A stretch of DNA of 64,000 nt from Moraxella nasibovis (GCF_029581575.1 NZ_CP089975.1:1488001-1552000), one strand, 5' to 3'. Positions 33,160 through 42,542 are shown, counted from the stretch's first letter. Made by a program: numbers and translations. The notes: generated by a model not told the origin, from the letters alone.

Positions 33160-33852
33160 TTAGTGAACCGCTGACAAGAACTCAGACAAGATCTTGATGT
33201 CTTTATCAGACAGCTTAGCAGCGACCATCTGCATCATGCCTTTTTCGCCTTTCTTGGCGGCATCATTGGTACGCAGCTGCTCATCCATCAAGCCTTCATC
33301 CTCACGACCTGCTGCACGGAACATTTTTAGCTGAGTCGCCAGATAAGTAGCGTGCTGACCGCCCAGACGGGGGAAAGCTGCCCACTCATTGCCCGCACCT
33401 TTGGGATCATGACAGCCTGCACACGGAATGATGCCACGAGACTTGTCACCGCCCAGATAAAGCTTTTGTGCTGCGGCATAAGTCGCCTTATTACCATAAC
33501 CTGGTGTCCATGGCGCTTGACTGGCATAATAACCTGCCACATTCGCCAAGTCCTGCTGAGTCAAGCCTACAAGCTGAGCTTCCATCACCCCATTGCGGCG
33601 CGCTTTGGTCTTAAAATCCACCAGCTGCTTGTACAGATATTTGATGTTCTGACCACCAAGGTTTGGCTGAGCAGGGGCAACGCTCACACCGTTAGCACCG
33701 TGACAGGCGGCGCAGTTGGCATCAACGATTGCTTTACCCGCCTCGACATTATAGCTAGGTACAGTAACGATGGCACTGGCATTCATGCTGGCAATACCAA
33801 AACCCGTGGCAAGGACAAGTTTGGCAAGAAGGGCTTTATTTGCAGGTTTCAT
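33160..33852 (-). CDS. Dihaem cytochrome c4
   Basis: A 230-residue periplasmic c4-type cytochrome: signal peptide to about residue 27 (IASMNASA), haem sites CAACH (about 47) and CAGCH (about 143), each followed by the c4 motif pattern (PNLGGQNIKYLYKQLVDFKT; PRLGGQHATYLATQLKMFRA). It carries electrons to terminal oxidases. A TATAAT lies upstream (33969-33964). Confidence 0.93.
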   Translation of the reverse strand: MKPANKALLAKLVLATGFGIASMNASAIVTVPSYNVEAGKAIVDANCAACHGANGVSVAPAQPNLGGQNIKYLYKQLVDFKTKARRNGVMEAQLVGLTQQDLANVAGYYASQAPWTPGYGNKATYAAAQKLYLGGDKSRGIIPCAGCHDPKGAGNEWAAFPRLGGQHATYLATQLKMFRAAGREDEGLMDEQLRTNDAAKKGEKGMMQMVAAKLSDKDIKILSEFLSAVH

Positions 33853-34381
33853 AACAATTTCCTACTAACTACTGGGACTATCCCAAGTCTTGGGTTTTGT
33901 TGAAAATAACTCAATTTTAAAAATTGGCTTTTGGCGGCAGACCGACCACACCAAAATAATTGCTATTATAGCAAGACTTCACTAAATTTTCCTACAAAAA
34001 TTGTGGTTTTGGTAACATTTTTTTCATTTTTTTCGCTTTTTTATTGAAATTACAAGAAAAATGCAGACGATACTGCATTTTATACCGACCATCGCACTCA
34101 TTTTTATTAAATAAATTTCATTAAAATCTAAAAATCATGAAAATAAATCAAAATATCACAAGACATTCATCCATCATCATAATCATTTATCATCATAATC
34201 CGTTTCAAAAACTCATTTCATCAAACCCACTTTGATGGGATTTTTTTATCCAAAGTCACTTATCGCCATGCTTATTCTTTTGGATTTTGAATGTTGCACT
34301 TCTTTAGACAAAGCTCATTTATCGCTATTTTTTGCCTTTTGTGCTACACTATTTTTATTTAAAAACAACAAGACGCAACTT
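33853..34381. other. 529-bp AT-rich gap between divergent cytochrome c4 and engB
   Basis: Contains the cytochrome promoter region and a likely engB promoter near 34337-34362. Runs of A and T and ATCAT repeats dominate. An open frame from 34232 in frame with engB has hydrophobic, unrelated sequence and is not considered coding. No RNA gene recognised. Confidence 0.5.
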
Positions 34382-35098
34382 ATGACCACCACCGATTATC
34401 AAAAAATCATACGCCAGACCACCTTTGCCTTGTCCGCCCCCACCTTGAAACTTTGCCCTGCTGACACAGGCTTTGAAGTGGCGTTTGCGGGTCGCTCAAA
34501 CGCTGGCAAATCATCCGCCATCAACACCATCACTCATCAAAAGCAGCTCGCCCGCTCATCCAAAACCCCAGGGCGCACGCAGATGATTAATTTTTTTAAT
34601 GTCGGCTCGCCCCACAGTCGCATCGTCGATTTACCTGGTTATGGCTATGCGCAAGTACCAGAGGCGATGAAAATCAAATGGCAAAAAGAGCTTGAAAATT
34701 ATCTGGTGCATCGGACGAGCCTGACGGGTTTGATTTTGCTCACTGACATTCGCCATCCGCTCAAATATTTTGATGAGCAAATGCTTCACTGGGCAAAGGA
34801 CGGCGAGCTGCCGGTGCATGTACTTTTGACCAAAGCAGACAAACTAAAACGAGGCGCACAAAAAACCGCCCTGCTACAAACAAAAAAACAATTGCAAGCC
34901 CTAGATTTGCCATTTTCCATTCAGCTTTTCTCAGCGCTCAATAAAGAGGGGCTTGATGAGCTGGCGGATGTTTTGGGCAATTGGCTGCATTTGGGCGAGG
35001 AGCTGTCTTTTGATGACAATGCGACCGATGACTTGGCGCATGATGAGCCAGAAAATGATGAGCCAGAAAGTGCCACTTTGGACAATGCACAAGGATAA
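34382..35098 (+). CDS. engB: Ribosome biogenesis GTP-binding protein EngB
   Basis: A 238-residue YihA/YsxC GTPase: GRSNAGKSSAINTI (G1), PGRTQMINFF (G2), DLPGYGYAQVPEAMKIKWQK (G3), LTKADKLKRG (G4), FSALNKEGL (G5). It helps assemble the 50S subunit. A 30-residue acidic C-terminal tail (DDNATDDLAHDEPENDEPES) extends beyond the usual end. ATG 34382 is the family start. Three bases separate it from rsmI. Confidence 0.95.
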   Translation: MTTTDYQKIIRQTTFALSAPTLKLCPADTGFEVAFAGRSNAGKSSAINTITHQKQLARSSKTPGRTQMINFFNVGSPHSRIVDLPGYGYAQVPEAMKIKWQKELENYLVHRTSLTGLILLTDIRHPLKYFDEQMLHWAKDGELPVHVLLTKADKLKRGAQKTALLQTKKQLQALDLPFSIQLFSALNKEGLDELADVLGNWLHLGEELSFDDNATDDLAHDEPENDEPESATLDNAQG

Positions 35099-35101
35099 GT
35101 A

Positions 35102-35929
35102 ATGACAGGCATTTTATACATTGTCGCCACGCCGATTGGCAATTTGGGGGACATAACGGCACGAGCCATTGACACTTTAAAGGCAGTAGATGTCATCGCC
35201 TGCGAAGACACACGCACAAGCGGTAAATTATTAAATTTTTTTAATATATCTACACCCACCATCGCCTATCATGAGCACAATGCCGACACCCAAACCGCAC
35301 GGCTGATTGAACGCCTACAAAGCGGACAAAGCATCGCTCTCATCTCGGACGCTGGCACGCCACTCATCTCCGACCCCGGCTTTCGGCTGGTCAAAGCTTG
35401 CCATAAAGTCGGCGTGCAGGTAGTGCCTATTGTGGGAGCGTGTGCGGTGATTGGGGCGTTGAGCGTGGCTGGTTTGCCGTCTGATAAGTTCAGCTTTGTG
35501 GGTTTTTTACCCGCCAAACAGCACGGACGAGTAGAAAGCTTAAAGGCTTATCAAAACCATAGTGAAACCTTGATTTTTTATGAAGCACCGCACCGCATTG
35601 TGGAATGTCTGACCGACATGGTGGCTGTATTTGGCGGTGAGCGAGAAGCGACACTTTGCCGAGAAATCAGCAAGACTTTTGAGACAATTAAAAAGCTACC
35701 ACTGGCTGATTTGTTAGAATTTGTAAAAAATGATGACAACCAACAACGAGGTGAAATCGTCCTTGTGGTCGCAGGAAATACCGCCCAGACGACCGCCACC
35801 GATTATGACGACTGGCTACTTGCCATCGCCAAAGAGCTGCCGCCCAAAAAAGCAAGCGGTATTGTCGCAGAAGTCTTAGGGCTTAAAAAAAGCGAAGTGT
35901 ACGACAGGCTGCTTACACTGACCAAATGA
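35102..35929 (+). CDS. rsmI: 16S rRNA (cytidine-1402-2'-O)-methyltransferase RsmI
   Basis: A 275-residue SAM-dependent tetrapyrrole-methylase-fold enzyme: LYIVATPIGNLGDITARAID, VIACEDTRTSGKLL, ALISDAGTPLISDPGFRLV and FYEAPHRIVECLTDM. It methylates C1402 of 16S rRNA. It follows AAGGATAA, in an operon with engB. Confidence 0.96.
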   Translation: MTGILYIVATPIGNLGDITARAIDTLKAVDVIACEDTRTSGKLLNFFNISTPTIAYHEHNADTQTARLIERLQSGQSIALISDAGTPLISDPGFRLVKACHKVGVQVVPIVGACAVIGALSVAGLPSDKFSFVGFLPAKQHGRVESLKAYQNHSETLIFYEAPHRIVECLTDMVAVFGGEREATLCREISKTFETIKKLPLADLLEFVKNDDNQQRGEIVLVVAGNTAQTTATDYDDWLLAIAKELPPKKASGIVAEVLGLKKSEVYDRLLTLTK

Positions 35930-35951
35930 CGATGAGCCAGCGGTGATGTCC

Positions 35952-35988
35952 GTGCGCCAATGATGACTTATCAGTCTCATTGGCGCAC
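35952..35988. terminator. 12-bp hairpin between convergent rsmI and nitrilase genes
   Basis: GTGCGCCAATGA (35952-35963) and TCATTGGCGCAC (35977-35988) pair perfectly. No T-run, so termination is only probable. Confidence 0.5.
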
Positions 35989-36051
35989 CCAAGCCATCAC
36001 ACTCTGACCAAACTTTTACTATCTTTTTCCATCACCTGCTTTTGCCATCGC

Positions 36052-36903
36052 CTAGCCTAAGCGGTGGCAGTCAAAGATTGGCATGCTTTGGCGAATCTTG
36101 GTTTGTTTGGCTTTGTCAAATTCACCATAAATCACCAAATATCCTTGTTCACCTGTCTCAGTCTGCTCACTGTGGGCGATGATTTGCCCTTGCGCATCAA
36201 CCATCATCGAATGACCCCAAGTTTCACGAGTGCTTGTGCCGATGCGATGCGTGCCACCTTGGGCGCTACCAATCATCAGGCATTGGCTGTCCAAGGCTCG
36301 AGCCTGCAATAACAGCTGCCAGTGCGCCTGACCTGTCCGATAAGTAAAAGCGGCAGGCACGCTGATGATGTCTGCGCCCATCTGACGCAGCCGCTGCGCC
36401 ATCGCAGGAAATCTGGCATCAAAGCAAATCATCATGCCCAAATGCACAGTCTCCCCTTTGATGTTCATGGGCGCCACCACCAGTCGCTCACCCGCCTCAA
36501 AAGTCTTGCCCTCATCATAGCTGCCAGTGCTGTCATCAACAGTAGCACGAAACAGATGAATCTTATCATAGCGAGCGACTTGCACCCCTTGCGGGTCAAA
36601 AAGCAAGCTCGTCTGGCGGTATTTATCCTGTGTCGTCGGCGTGCCATCTGCTCGCACAGCACAAGGCAAAGTCCCCGCCAAAATATAAACGCCACACTGC
36701 TTGGCAAGCGCTGACAGCTCACAAACCATCTCATCAAATCTCAAAGCAAGTTCGCCTTGCCTGCCCATCACGCACATATTTTCAGGCAGTACGATGACAT
36801 CGGCACGCACGGCAGCCTCGGTACACGCCCGTTTGATGATGTCAAGATTTGCGTCGATGTTGGTTTGGCTGTTTAGCTGAATGCTGGCGATTTGAACGCT
36901 CAT
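36052..36903 (-). CDS. Nitrilase-family carbon-nitrogen hydrolase
   Basis: A 283-residue enzyme with the catalytic triad visible: Glu in VIVLPENMCVMG (about residue 43), Lys in RYDKIHLFRATV (about 114), Cys in GMMICFDARFPAMAQRLRQM (about 155). The Nit2-like pattern suggests omega-amidase or deaminated-glutathione amidase activity; which one is not resolved. Start chosen at MSVQIASIQLNS (36903); ten bases after thiS. Confidence 0.9.
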   Translation of the reverse strand: MSVQIASIQLNSQTNIDANLDIIKRACTEAAVRADVIVLPENMCVMGRQGELALRFDEMVCELSALAKQCGVYILAGTLPCAVRADGTPTTQDKYRQTSLLFDPQGVQVARYDKIHLFRATVDDSTGSYDEGKTFEAGERLVVAPMNIKGETVHLGMMICFDARFPAMAQRLRQMGADIISVPAAFTYRTGQAHWQLLLQARALDSQCLMIGSAQGGTHRIGTSTRETWGHSMMVDAQGQIIAHSEQTETGEQGYLVIYGEFDKAKQTKIRQSMPIFDCHRLG

Positions 36904-36913
36904 GATTACTCCC

Positions 36914-37114
36914 CTAGCCGCCACCGACCGCTTGCACAACTTCAATACTCATGCCTTCACAAATGGTCGTGTCAGACAAGCGAGACTTTGGCACGAGCAT
37001 GCCATCGATCTCCACGGCAAATCTACCCTCGGTCATGCCAAGCTCGGTCAAGAGTTCAAGTACGCTGGCGTGGTCTGTATTGCGACTTTCGCCGTTTAAA
37101 GTGATGTTTTTCAT
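36914..37114 (-). CDS. thiS: Sulfur carrier protein ThiS
   Basis: A 66-residue ubiquitin-fold protein ending EVVQAVGGG, the Gly-Gly tail that is adenylated and thiocarboxylated to donate sulfur for the thiamine thiazole ring. Length is standard. thiG, the usual next gene, is not here; a nitrilase follows instead. Confidence 0.93.
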   Translation of the reverse strand: MKNITLNGESRNTDHASVLELLTELGMTEGRFAVEIDGMLVPKSRLSDTTICEGMSIEVVQAVGGG

Positions 37115-37272
37115 GATGGATTATAATCTTTACTTTATTGGTTTTAAAAATTGTCAAAATTTAAAGTCATCGGAATTTTATGGTGTAAGCTTAGGTTTTA
37201 CTAGGTTTTTAAAGTGGTGGTCAAACTCTTAAAAGCGGTAAAACTCTTAAAATATATGGCTAAATCAGCTTT

Positions 37273-37644
37273 TTATTTGGCTGATTTTGATGGCAAGATG
37301 AAAGCAAGGCAAAGCCAGCCTAAAATCATCAGCACGCCACCGATGGGCGTCACCATGCCCAGCCACTTGGGCGCACCCAGTGCGATGGCATATAGCGTAC
37401 CGCTAAAAATCAGCACGCCTGCTTGTAAAAGACCGGCAGGCAGATGGACACGATGACGCCCAAAAGCATCAAGCACGCCCAGCGCCAACAGCCCCAATGC
37501 ATGCACAAATAAATACAGCGTGGCAGTCTGCCAAATGCCAATCTCATAAGCGCCCACCATGTCTTTTAAACCATGCGCACCAAACGCCCCCAAGGTCACA
37601 CCCACCGCTAAGTTTAGGGCAGCGATTTTAAGCCAAGTCATCAC
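37273..37644 (-). CDS. DUF423 (YgdD-type) membrane protein
   Basis: A 123-residue protein with four hydrophobic helices and the DUF423 signature LGAFGAHGLKD near residue 20, followed by YLFVHALGLLALG and IFSGTLYAIAL. Function unsettled across the family. Confidence 0.88.
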   Translation of the reverse strand: MMTWLKIAALNLAVGVTLGAFGAHGLKDMVGAYEIGIWQTATLYLFVHALGLLALGVLDAFGRHRVHLPAGLLQAGVLIFSGTLYAIALGAPKWLGMVTPIGGVLMILGWLCLAFILPSKSAK

Positions 37645-37718
37645 ACTCCACCAGATTAAAATTTACCAAAACCAAACACCAAAAAAACCAAGCACCAAGA
37701 AATCAAGCCCAACCTGAC

Positions 37719-38861
37719 TCAATCACTCAGCATGGCGCTGTCTAGGGTCATCGCCTCACGAATCTTATCCATGGCGTTTTTTTCGATCTGACGGACACGC
37801 TCGGCGGAGATGTTGTACACCGCAGCCAAATCATGCAAAGTGGATTTTTGATCGGCAAGCCAGCGCTGAGTGATGATGTCTCGTGAGCGCTCATCCAGCT
37901 CATCCATCGCCTCTTTAAGGGCGCTTGTCGTATTTTCCTCCCAGTCAGCCTCCTCGACGACATCGGCAGGGTTGATGGCGTCCTCCAAGAACAGCTGTGG
38001 TGCATAACGCCCCTCGTCTTCGTCCGAGTCCTGCATCTCAAAAGACGCATCATAGCTCGTCAGACGACTCTCCATTTCAAGCACCTGCTTGACCGTCACA
38101 TTCAAGTCACGGGCGATCGCCTCCGCCTCTTCTAAGGTGAGCTGATTGGACGATTTTTTAAGACTTCTTAGATTAAAAAACAGCTTACGGTGCGCCTTGG
38201 TGGTGGCGACTTTGACGATTCGCCAGTTTTTGATGACAAATTCATGAATCTCCGCCTTAATCCAATGCACCGCAAAGCTCACCAGACGCACGCCTTTGGT
38301 GGGGTCAAAGCGTTTCACCGCCTTCATCAAGCCCAAATTTCCCTCTTGAATGAGATCCGCCTGAGACAGCCCATAGCCAGAATAACTGCGAGCAATATGA
38401 ATCACAAAGCGCAGATGACTCATCACCAAAAGCCGTGCCGCCTCGACATCGCCATCATGATAATAGCGCTCGGCAAGCTGCTTTTCTTCCTCTGGCGTCA
38501 AGATAGGAATCTGATGCACGGTATTAATATAAGCGCCCAGATTCACCCCTGGTGCTGCCAAATGAGTCGGCATGGCAGGCACCAGATCTCGTGTCGCCAC
38601 CGCATAATCTGGCGCTTGCTGAGCTTTGTGGGTATGCTCGATGACAGCTCGGCTTGATTTGGCAGGCTGATAATCATCATCCAGCTCGTCGTAGTCGATG
38701 TCCTCGATGTCATCAACTTCATGAAACCCATCACCAAGCATCGCTTCATCAAGCGCATAGCCACTTACATAATCCTGCTCAAAGCCGCCCTCAAAACCAC
38801 CTTCAAAGTCATCTTGAAAGTCGTCGTCATAGTCATCAAAATCGTTGCGTTTTTTTGTCAT
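37719..38861 (-). CDS. rpoH: Heat-shock sigma factor RpoH with acidic N-terminal extension
   Basis: A 380-residue sigma-32. The core from about residue 100 is standard: HLRFVIHIARSYSGYGLSQA (region 2), VRLVSFAVHWIKAEIHEFV, the RpoH box segment AHRKLFFNLRSLKK, and a C-terminal helix-turn-helix (LHDLAAVYNISAERVRQIEK). Typical RpoH is about 285 residues; here about 95 extra residues, mostly Asp, Glu, Gly and Tyr, precede it. The ATG is followed at once by the acidic run and no internal start has a clear site. The extension could bind regulators or tune stability; that is inference. Confidence 0.93.
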   Translation of the reverse strand: MTKKRNDFDDYDDDFQDDFEGGFEGGFEQDYVSGYALDEAMLGDGFHEVDDIEDIDYDELDDDYQPAKSSRAVIEHTHKAQQAPDYAVATRDLVPAMPTHLAAPGVNLGAYINTVHQIPILTPEEEKQLAERYYHDGDVEAARLLVMSHLRFVIHIARSYSGYGLSQADLIQEGNLGLMKAVKRFDPTKGVRLVSFAVHWIKAEIHEFVIKNWRIVKVATTKAHRKLFFNLRSLKKSSNQLTLEEAEAIARDLNVTVKQVLEMESRLTSYDASFEMQDSDEDEGRYAPQLFLEDAINPADVVEEADWEENTTSALKEAMDELDERSRDIITQRWLADQKSTLHDLAAVYNISAERVRQIEKNAMDKIREAMTLDSAMLSD

Positions 38862-38909
38862 TGTCGTACTATTAAAAAAATCCCAACCCTATTGTAAGGC
38901 TTAATGACG

Positions 38910-39284
38910 CTAAACGCTAGCCTTTTTTGTGATGATAAAGTGAAAAAAGTTTTCTGTATTGTGCGGCTGTGTATCACTTTGCCAAGTGACGACCTCATGA
39001 CCTTGTTTTTGGCAAAACGCTACCAAATCAGTCTGAGAGTTTTTGTCACTTGCCACCAGATACAGGCTCTCGCCATCTGCCACCGAGCGCAGGGCAATTT
39101 TTGCTTTTAAAAGTGGCATCGGACATGGCATGCCTCTGGCATCAAAATAAGCGCCAAGCACTTGATCTTGACTGACAAACTTATCACGAATGCTCTCATG
39201 AATTAAAGCGATGTCATCATCGCCAAGCTTGTCGCTAAGCGCATCGCTGATGGTAAGATGAAATGAAGTGGTGCGTGCTGTCAT
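38910..39284 (-). CDS. TusA-like sulfurtransferase-family protein
   Basis: A 124-residue protein with the TusA signature DARGMPCPMPLLKAKIALRS (CPxP, Cys about residue 54) and the rest of the small alpha/beta fold. An extra 45 residues precede the domain. The C-terminus is FHFIITKK, as in TusA (FxFxIxKG). It may pass persulfide sulfur for tRNA thiolation or cofactor synthesis. Confidence 0.85.
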   Translation of the reverse strand: MTARTTSFHLTISDALSDKLGDDDIALIHESIRDKFVSQDQVLGAYFDARGMPCPMPLLKAKIALRSVADGESLYLVASDKNSQTDLVAFCQKQGHEVVTWQSDTQPHNTENFFHFIITKKASV

Positions 39285-39571
39285 GTTGGTTGATTCTCCA
39301 CATATAAACTTGATGAAACTTGCTTAAATATGGCTTATAAATCTACAACTTATCAATTAAAGCCCAAGCACATCAAAAGCTCGTTTCACTTTTTTGGTAT
39401 ATTTTAGCACATTTAACATTGGTACATAACACTGGTACATTTAACAAAAGGCGTCTCATCAGCGTGATGCACTGGCACCAAAAATCAAGCAACCCTCAGT
39501 CAAATCTCAGCACTGGCAAAGGATGAGCAAGCTTTTATAAAATCCAGCAAGCTTTGGCTACCAATCATCGC

Positions 39572-39600
39572 TTGATTATCACTTGTATTACATTTATAGT
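39572..39600 (+). promoter_or_regulatory. Likely promoter of the M48 protease gene
   Basis: TTGATT (39572-39577), 17 bases, TATAGT (39595-39600), thirty bases before the ATG. The rest of the 346-bp gap (39285-39630) shows nothing recognisable. Confidence 0.55.
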
Positions 39601-39630
39601 GGCTAAATTAGGATTAGCATCATCAGATTT

Positions 39631-41136
39631 ATGAAAAAACTCAGCATCAGCGTCGCCGTCTCGTTGATGGCGATGGGCGCAGCAGCCGAACCAAACAGCC
39701 ATCTGCCCAGCCAAGACACCATCAAAGCACCCGCACTCAGCGCTGGCGTCAGCTTTAATGAACAGCATCACAATCGCCAAGTCGCCCTGTGGTCGCTTAG
39801 GCAGATTAACGCCGCCTTGCCACTCATCGATGACGCATGGTCCACCCAGACACTCTACGCCATGACAGCGCAGATGAATGCCACGGTGCGCACCCAGCCC
39901 ATTCTTGCCACACCCATCATCAGCGACCCTAGCATCAACGCTTTTGCCGTGCCAGGTGGCATCATCGGCATCAATACAGGGACCATTTTGCAAGCAAAAA
40001 GCTTAGATGAAGTGGCCAGCGTCCTGGCGCATGAGATCGCTCACCTTAGTCAGCGCCATTATGAACACCGCCAAGAAAACAACAAAAAACTGATGGCGCT
40101 ACAACTGGGCGGTCTCTTAGCAGCGATCGCCGCCAGCGCCGTCAATGGCGATGCGGCACTGGCAGCAATGGCAGGCGCTCAGACCGCCAGCGCTGAAAAC
40201 GCCGCCGCCCACAGCCGTGAACACGAACGAGAAGCAGATCGAGTCGGTCAGCAGATCTTGGTGCAAGCAGGCTACGATGCACACGCCATGCCCAGATTTT
40301 TTAATCGCCTGTACAAGCAAGTCAGCCTTCATCAATCCAAAAACGCCTTTGCGCCAAGCTTTATGCAATCACACCCCTTTACGATGGAGCGTTTATCTGA
40401 GTCCACAGCACGCGCATCAAGCCACCCCAGCACATCCATGCACGATAAGCAAAGACACGCCAAGACTTTTGATTTGCTGTATTGGCGGCTTAAATACCTA
40501 AGCAAGCAAACCACCTTGGCGGAGCTTAGCGCCAACGCCAAGCAAAGCCAAGGCGCACGGTTGGCGATGGTCATGCACCTCACCGATCATCACCAGTATC
40601 AAAAAGCCCAAAAAAGCTTTGATGAAGGTCATTTTTCGTCAGAAGATGTGCTCGCCATGATGGTGCAAGCCGATCTTTACACCGCTCAGCACCGCCACAA
40701 GGACGCCATCCGAGTGCTGACGCCATTACAAGCCATCTACCCCGAGCGGCGTGACTTGCGTCTGTATCTGGCAAAAAATCTCATCTTAGACAATCAAACT
40801 GCCGACGCCCTAGCCTTGGTACAAGACCTCACCCAAAGCCTGCCGCATGATTTACAAGCTTGGCAGCTCATCTGGCGAGCCTACGAACAAAAAGCCCGCC
40901 AAGACACAAATCATCAGTCGCTATCCACGCTCTACGCCCTACAAGCACGCTCACAAATCGAGCTTTGGACGGGCAAATACGACGGCGCACTACAATCCAA
41001 CGCCCAAGCTACCAAAACCTTAGAATCCCTCATGAGTGACGACTCATACAGCGCCAGTAGCCTACACGCTTTAAGCCACTTACTTCAAAAAGACAAAGAC
41101 ACCATCTTGGCAGCCAAGGCCTACAAGCCCAGATAA
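39631..41136 (+). CDS. M48-family periplasmic metalloprotease (BepA-like)
   Basis: A 501-residue protein: signal peptide to about residue 19 (MAMGAAA), GGIIGINTGTILQ, zinc motif LAHEIAHLSQRH (about 133) and the third ligand in REHEREADRVGQQILVQAGY. The C-terminal 200 residues are helical repeats of TPR kind. BepA degrades misassembled outer membrane proteins; a like role is inferred from architecture. Confidence 0.92.
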   Translation: MKKLSISVAVSLMAMGAAAEPNSHLPSQDTIKAPALSAGVSFNEQHHNRQVALWSLRQINAALPLIDDAWSTQTLYAMTAQMNATVRTQPILATPIISDPSINAFAVPGGIIGINTGTILQAKSLDEVASVLAHEIAHLSQRHYEHRQENNKKLMALQLGGLLAAIAASAVNGDAALAAMAGAQTASAENAAAHSREHEREADRVGQQILVQAGYDAHAMPRFFNRLYKQVSLHQSKNAFAPSFMQSHPFTMERLSESTARASSHPSTSMHDKQRHAKTFDLLYWRLKYLSKQTTLAELSANAKQSQGARLAMVMHLTDHHQYQKAQKSFDEGHFSSEDVLAMMVQADLYTAQHRHKDAIRVLTPLQAIYPERRDLRLYLAKNLILDNQTADALALVQDLTQSLPHDLQAWQLIWRAYEQKARQDTNHQSLSTLYALQARSQIELWTGKYDGALQSNAQATKTLESLMSDDSYSASSLHALSHLLQKDKDTILAAKAYKPR

Positions 41137-41147
41137 AGCCAAAACAT

Positions 41148-41175
41148 AAAAAAGGGTGAGTCCCCCACCCTTTTT
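41148..41175 (+). terminator. Terminator after the M48 gene
   Basis: AAAAAAGGGTG (41148-41158), seven-base loop, CACCC plus T5 (41166-41175). Confidence 0.85.
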
Positions 41176-41259
41176 AATAATCATATTTTTATATGTTTCA
41201 ACAATCACACGGCTTTGTCGGTCAATACAGTGATGCCTTAAAGCTCATGCCAAAACTCA

Positions 41260-41706
41260 TCATGCCGTTAAGGCTTTTTTGACCAAGCCTGAAATCACCG
41301 CAGGATCCGCCTGCCCTGCCGTCTTGTCTTTGACAGCATTCATCACACGCCCCATGTCTTTCATGCCCGCTGCGCCAAGCTCTGTGATGGTGGTGGCGAC
41401 GATCTGGCTCAGCGCCTCATCCGACAGCTGCTCTGGCAAAAATTGGCTGATGACATCGATTTCAAACTGCTCTTTTTGCGCCAAATCCTCACGACCATTG
41501 GCAGTGTAGATGCCCAAAGACTCTTGGCGCTGCTTGATTTGCTTTTGCAAAATTGCCAGCACTTCTTTGTCATCAAGCTCACTTTGCCCGTCGATTTCGA
41601 TTTGCTTGATTGCCGCTTGGACATTACGCAAGACCTTCACCTGCTCCATTTCTTTGGCTTTCATGGCGGTCTTGATGGCGTCGCTAAGCGTGGTTTTTAG
41701 TGTCAT
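41260..41706 (-). CDS. yqeY: GatB/YqeY domain protein
   Basis: A 148-residue YqeY protein from ATG 41706 behind GGAGAAA: MTLKTTLSDAIKTAMKAKEM, KVLRNVQAAIKQIEID, QFLPEQLSDEALSQIV and MGRVMNAVKDKTAGQADPAV. Related to the tRNA-binding tail of GatB; probable tRNA-linked role. Its start region lies in a 128-bp tandem duplication. Confidence 0.93.
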   Translation of the reverse strand: MTLKTTLSDAIKTAMKAKEMEQVKVLRNVQAAIKQIEIDGQSELDDKEVLAILQKQIKQRQESLGIYTANGREDLAQKEQFEIDVISQFLPEQLSDEALSQIVATTITELGAAGMKDMGRVMNAVKDKTAGQADPAVISGLVKKALTA

Positions 41707-41952
41707 GATTTTCTCCAAAATTTAAATCGCCTAGATGGCGTGTGTCGTTTATGGGTTTAATTTGCCTTTGATGAAGCCGATGATCACAGGCAGCGTGGTG
41801 AATGCAATGATGCCAAAAATCACATTAGTGTCATGATTTTCTCCAAAATTTAAATCGCCTAGATGGCGTGTGTCGTTTATGGGTTTAATTTGCCTTTGAT
41901 GAAGCCGATGATCACAGGCAGCGTGGTGAATGCAATGATGCCAAAAATCACA
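41697..41952. repeat. 128-bp perfect tandem duplication at the dedA-yqeY junction
   Basis: Bases 41697-41824 are repeated as 41825-41952. Each copy holds the last 25 codons of dedA, the gap, and the yqeY ribosome-binding site with its ATG. The right copy serves dedA; the left copy serves yqeY and carries an orphan dedA tail. The two copies look identical, so the event is recent or maintained. Confidence 0.92.
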
Positions 41953-42542
41953 TAGGTAAAATTGTCTTTGACCACTGGCTGATTGCCAAAGAAAAACCCA
42001 AGCAAAATAAAAGACGCAATCCAACAAAAGCCGCCGATCACATTATAAGCCAAAAACTTCTGATAATTCATGCTGCCTGCACCCGCCACAAAAGGCGCAA
42101 AGGTGCGAGCAAAAGGCAAAAATCTGGCAAAGATGATCGTCTTACCGCCATGCTTGTCAAAAAAAGCCTGCGTTTTTAATAGCTGCTGTTGATTGATGAA
42201 GCGATAGTTTTTTTGAAATACCTTAGGACCGATGTATCTGCCAATGTGATAATTTAAGGTGTCGCCAAGCACAGCAGCCACGAACAAAAGCCCAATGAGC
42301 AAGGCAGGATTGAGCGCACCTGTCACCGCCGCCAGCGCACCTGCGGCAAACAGCAGGCTGTCCCCCGGTAAAAACGGCATGACCACAAAGCCCGTCTCGA
42401 CAAAGATAATCACAAACAAAATGCCATAAATCCACAAGCCATAATCCGTCAAAAACTGCGCCAAATGCAGGTCGATGTGCAAAATAAAATCGATGAGTTG
42501 TAGAATGATGTCCATGCTTGCTGTCCGATGGGCTTTGGTCAA
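41877..42542 (-). CDS. DedA-family membrane protein
   Basis: A 221-residue DedA/SNARE-associated protein: VVMPFLPGDSLLFAAGALAA, then IFARFLPFARTFAPFVAGAG with the F-x-R-x-x-P-x-x-R-x-x-x-P motif, and NVIGGFCWIASFILLGFFFG. DedA proteins recycle lipid carriers and support membrane potential. The start may be MDIILQLIDFILH at 42515. Its 3' end lies in the tandem duplication. Confidence 0.92.
   Translation of the reverse strand: MTKAHRTASMDIILQLIDFILHIDLHLAQFLTDYGLWIYGILFVIIFVETGFVVMPFLPGDSLLFAAGALAAVTGALNPALLIGLLFVAAVLGDTLNYHIGRYIGPKVFQKNYRFINQQQLLKTQAFFDKHGGKTIIFARFLPFARTFAPFVAGAGSMNYQKFLAYNVIGGFCWIASFILLGFFFGNQPVVKDNFTYVIFGIIAFTTLPVIIGFIKGKLNP

Noticed and set aside
34232-34381. Longer start for engB
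   Set aside because: The added residues are hydrophobic, unrelated to EngB, and cover the likely promoter; MTTTDYQK at 34382 is the family start.
41749-42027. Open frame overlapping dedA in another frame
   Set aside because: It arises from the tandem duplication and reads the dedA tail twice; it has no independent family resemblance.
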